DNA of 5,964 nt from the NCBI GenBank assembly GCA_036505795.1, contig DASXSU010000002.1, positions 1 to 5,964 on the forward strand, in the 5' to 3' direction. Within the stretch, counting starts at the first letter, position 1; every line of letters begins with the position of its first letter. Position numbers and translations under genes: made by a program. The notes below the pieces were generated by a model that was given only the letters and a program-made list of their open reading frames with translations, was not told the DNA's origin and did no database searches. Below are positions 5,167 to 5,964 of the stretch, one piece after another. The stretch comes from NS-11 sp036505795 (lineage in GTDB: Bacteria > Nitrospirota > Nitrospiria > Nitrospirales > NS-4).

Positions 5167-5964
5167 ATGGGGATGCATATGCTGGCGGGGAAACCCGCGC
5201 CTGTAGAGTTGTTGATCGATGTCGACGCGCTTGAACGAGCCTACTACGAGCGCCTGCCCGATCTGACCGATCGCAGCCAGCTTGTGAGCTTTGGGACCAG
5301 CGGCCATCGCGGGATGCCCTTAGACGGAACCTTTACAGAGGCCCACATTCTGGCGATCACCCAAGCCATTTGCGAGTACCGCCGAAGCCAAGGCATAGAC
5401 GGCCCGCTTTTTATGGGGAAGGACTCCCATGCTGCGTCTGCGCCGGCAGAACGCACCGCCCTCGAGGTCCTCGCGGCAAACGGTATCGAAACGGTCATTC
5501 AACAGGATGATGGGCTGACCCCCACCCCTGCCATTTCCCGAGCCATCCTCGTACACAATCGCGGTCGAAACGCTCATCTCGCCGATGGTATTGTCGTCAC
5601 ACCTTCGCATAATCCTCCCTCGGACGGCGGCTTCAAATACAATCCACCCGGTGGAGGCCCCGCCGATACCGACGTCACCAGATGGATTCAGAACCGGGCC
5701 AATGCGCTGCTTGGTCATCGTAATACAGAGGTGAAGCGCTGGTCATTTGAGTCCGCGTTGAAGGCTACGACGACCCGCAAGGGAGATTTCATGCTGCCCT
5801 ACGTCAAGGACTTGGTCTCGGTAATCGACATGGATGCGATCCGTTCAGCAGGCTTGAAGATTGGCATCGATCCGCTGGGTGGCGCGGCAGTCCACTATTG
5901 GGCGCCCATCCAGAAGCAATATGGCCTGAACCTCACCCTTGTGAATCCGAGAGTCGACCCCACG
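5167..5964 (+). CDS. pgm: Phosphoglucomutase, alpha-D-glucose specific, N-terminal part
   Basis: An open frame runs from ATG 5167 to the last base, giving 266 residues of a protein that is about 546 residues long in E. coli. It interconverts glucose 1-phosphate and glucose 6-phosphate in the cytoplasm through a phosphoserine intermediate, linking glycolysis to glycogen, trehalose and nucleotide-sugar synthesis. It resembles the remembered E. coli Pgm almost throughout: FGTSGHRG (42-49), GPLFMGKDSHA (79-89), the active-site loop TPSHNPP (145-151) with catalytic S147, GGFKYNPP (154-161), and DPLGG (235-239). The metal-binding DGDxDR loop and the sugar- and phosphate-binding domains lie beyond the window. 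A -10 element and a ribosome binding site in the 92-bp gap upstream suggest its own promoter. Assignment to the Pgm branch, rather than phosphomannomutase or glucosamine mutase, rests on this close match along the whole visible part. Confidence 0.96.
   Translation, partial: MGMHMLAGKPAPVELLIDVDALERAYYERLPDLTDRSQLVSFGTSGHRGMPLDGTFTEAHILAITQAICEYRRSQGIDGPLFMGKDSHAASAPAERTALEVLAANGIETVIQQDDGLTPTPAISRAILVHNRGRNAHLADGIVVTPSHNPPSDGGFKYNPPGGGPADTDVTRWIQNRANALLGHRNTEVKRWSFESALKATTTRKGDFMLPYVKDLVSVIDMDAIRSAGLKIGIDPLGGAAVHYWAPIQKQYGLNLTLVNPRVDPT

Noticed and set aside
5320..5718. A 132-codon open frame on the - strand
   Set aside because: It is antisense to the catalytic region of pgm and has no independent support.

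Overview
The window holds five protein-coding genes, all on the + strand and tightly packed. The first and last run off the window edges. The GC content is moderate to high, by eye in the high 50s percent. No RNA gene, insertion sequence, CRISPR array or phage-like gene is visible. Gene content and codon use look like an ordinary bacterial chromosome. The mix of a thioredoxin-reductase-like flavoprotein without CxxC, a Tat-exported aldo/keto reductase, a GAF-GAF sigma-54 activator and an E. coli-type phosphoglucomutase fits an environmental Gram-negative such as Nitrospirota (Nitrospira-like). That assignment is an impression from protein style, not a measured result.

Layout. Positions 2-751: the C-terminal 249 residues of a pyridine-nucleotide/FAD oxidoreductase of the thioredoxin reductase fold. 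Positions 752-883: a 132-bp gap with a small ambiguous hairpin and a strong ribosome binding site. Positions 884-1930: an aldo/keto reductase with a clear twin-arginine signal. Positions 1918-2883: an exported protein of unknown function that overlaps the reductase stop, so the two probably form a translationally coupled pair. Positions 2884-2998: a 115-bp gap with a plausible promoter and a dyad that covers the next start codon. Positions 2999-5074: a 691-residue FhlA-like sigma-54-dependent activator (GAF-GAF-AAA+-Fis HTH). Positions 5075-5166: a 92-bp gap with a good -10 element and a ribosome binding site. Positions 5167-5964: the first 266 residues of alpha-D-glucose phosphoglucomutase (pgm), cut by the window end.

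How they may work together. The aldo/keto reductase and the exported protein are the only pair the sequence clearly ties together, and both are predicted to leave the cytoplasm (Tat and Sec). The upstream flavoprotein could share redox metabolism with them, but the gap and a fresh ribosome binding site leave this open. The activator lacks a receiver domain, so it should respond to a small molecule or redox signal through its GAF domains. No convincing sigma-54 promoter was found in the window, so its targets are unknown. pgm is central carbohydrate metabolism and is probably only a neighbour. I see no clear evidence of a novel multi-gene system. The points most worth a second look are the missing CxxC in the flavoprotein, the exported aldo/keto reductase with its overlapping partner, and the start region of the activator.
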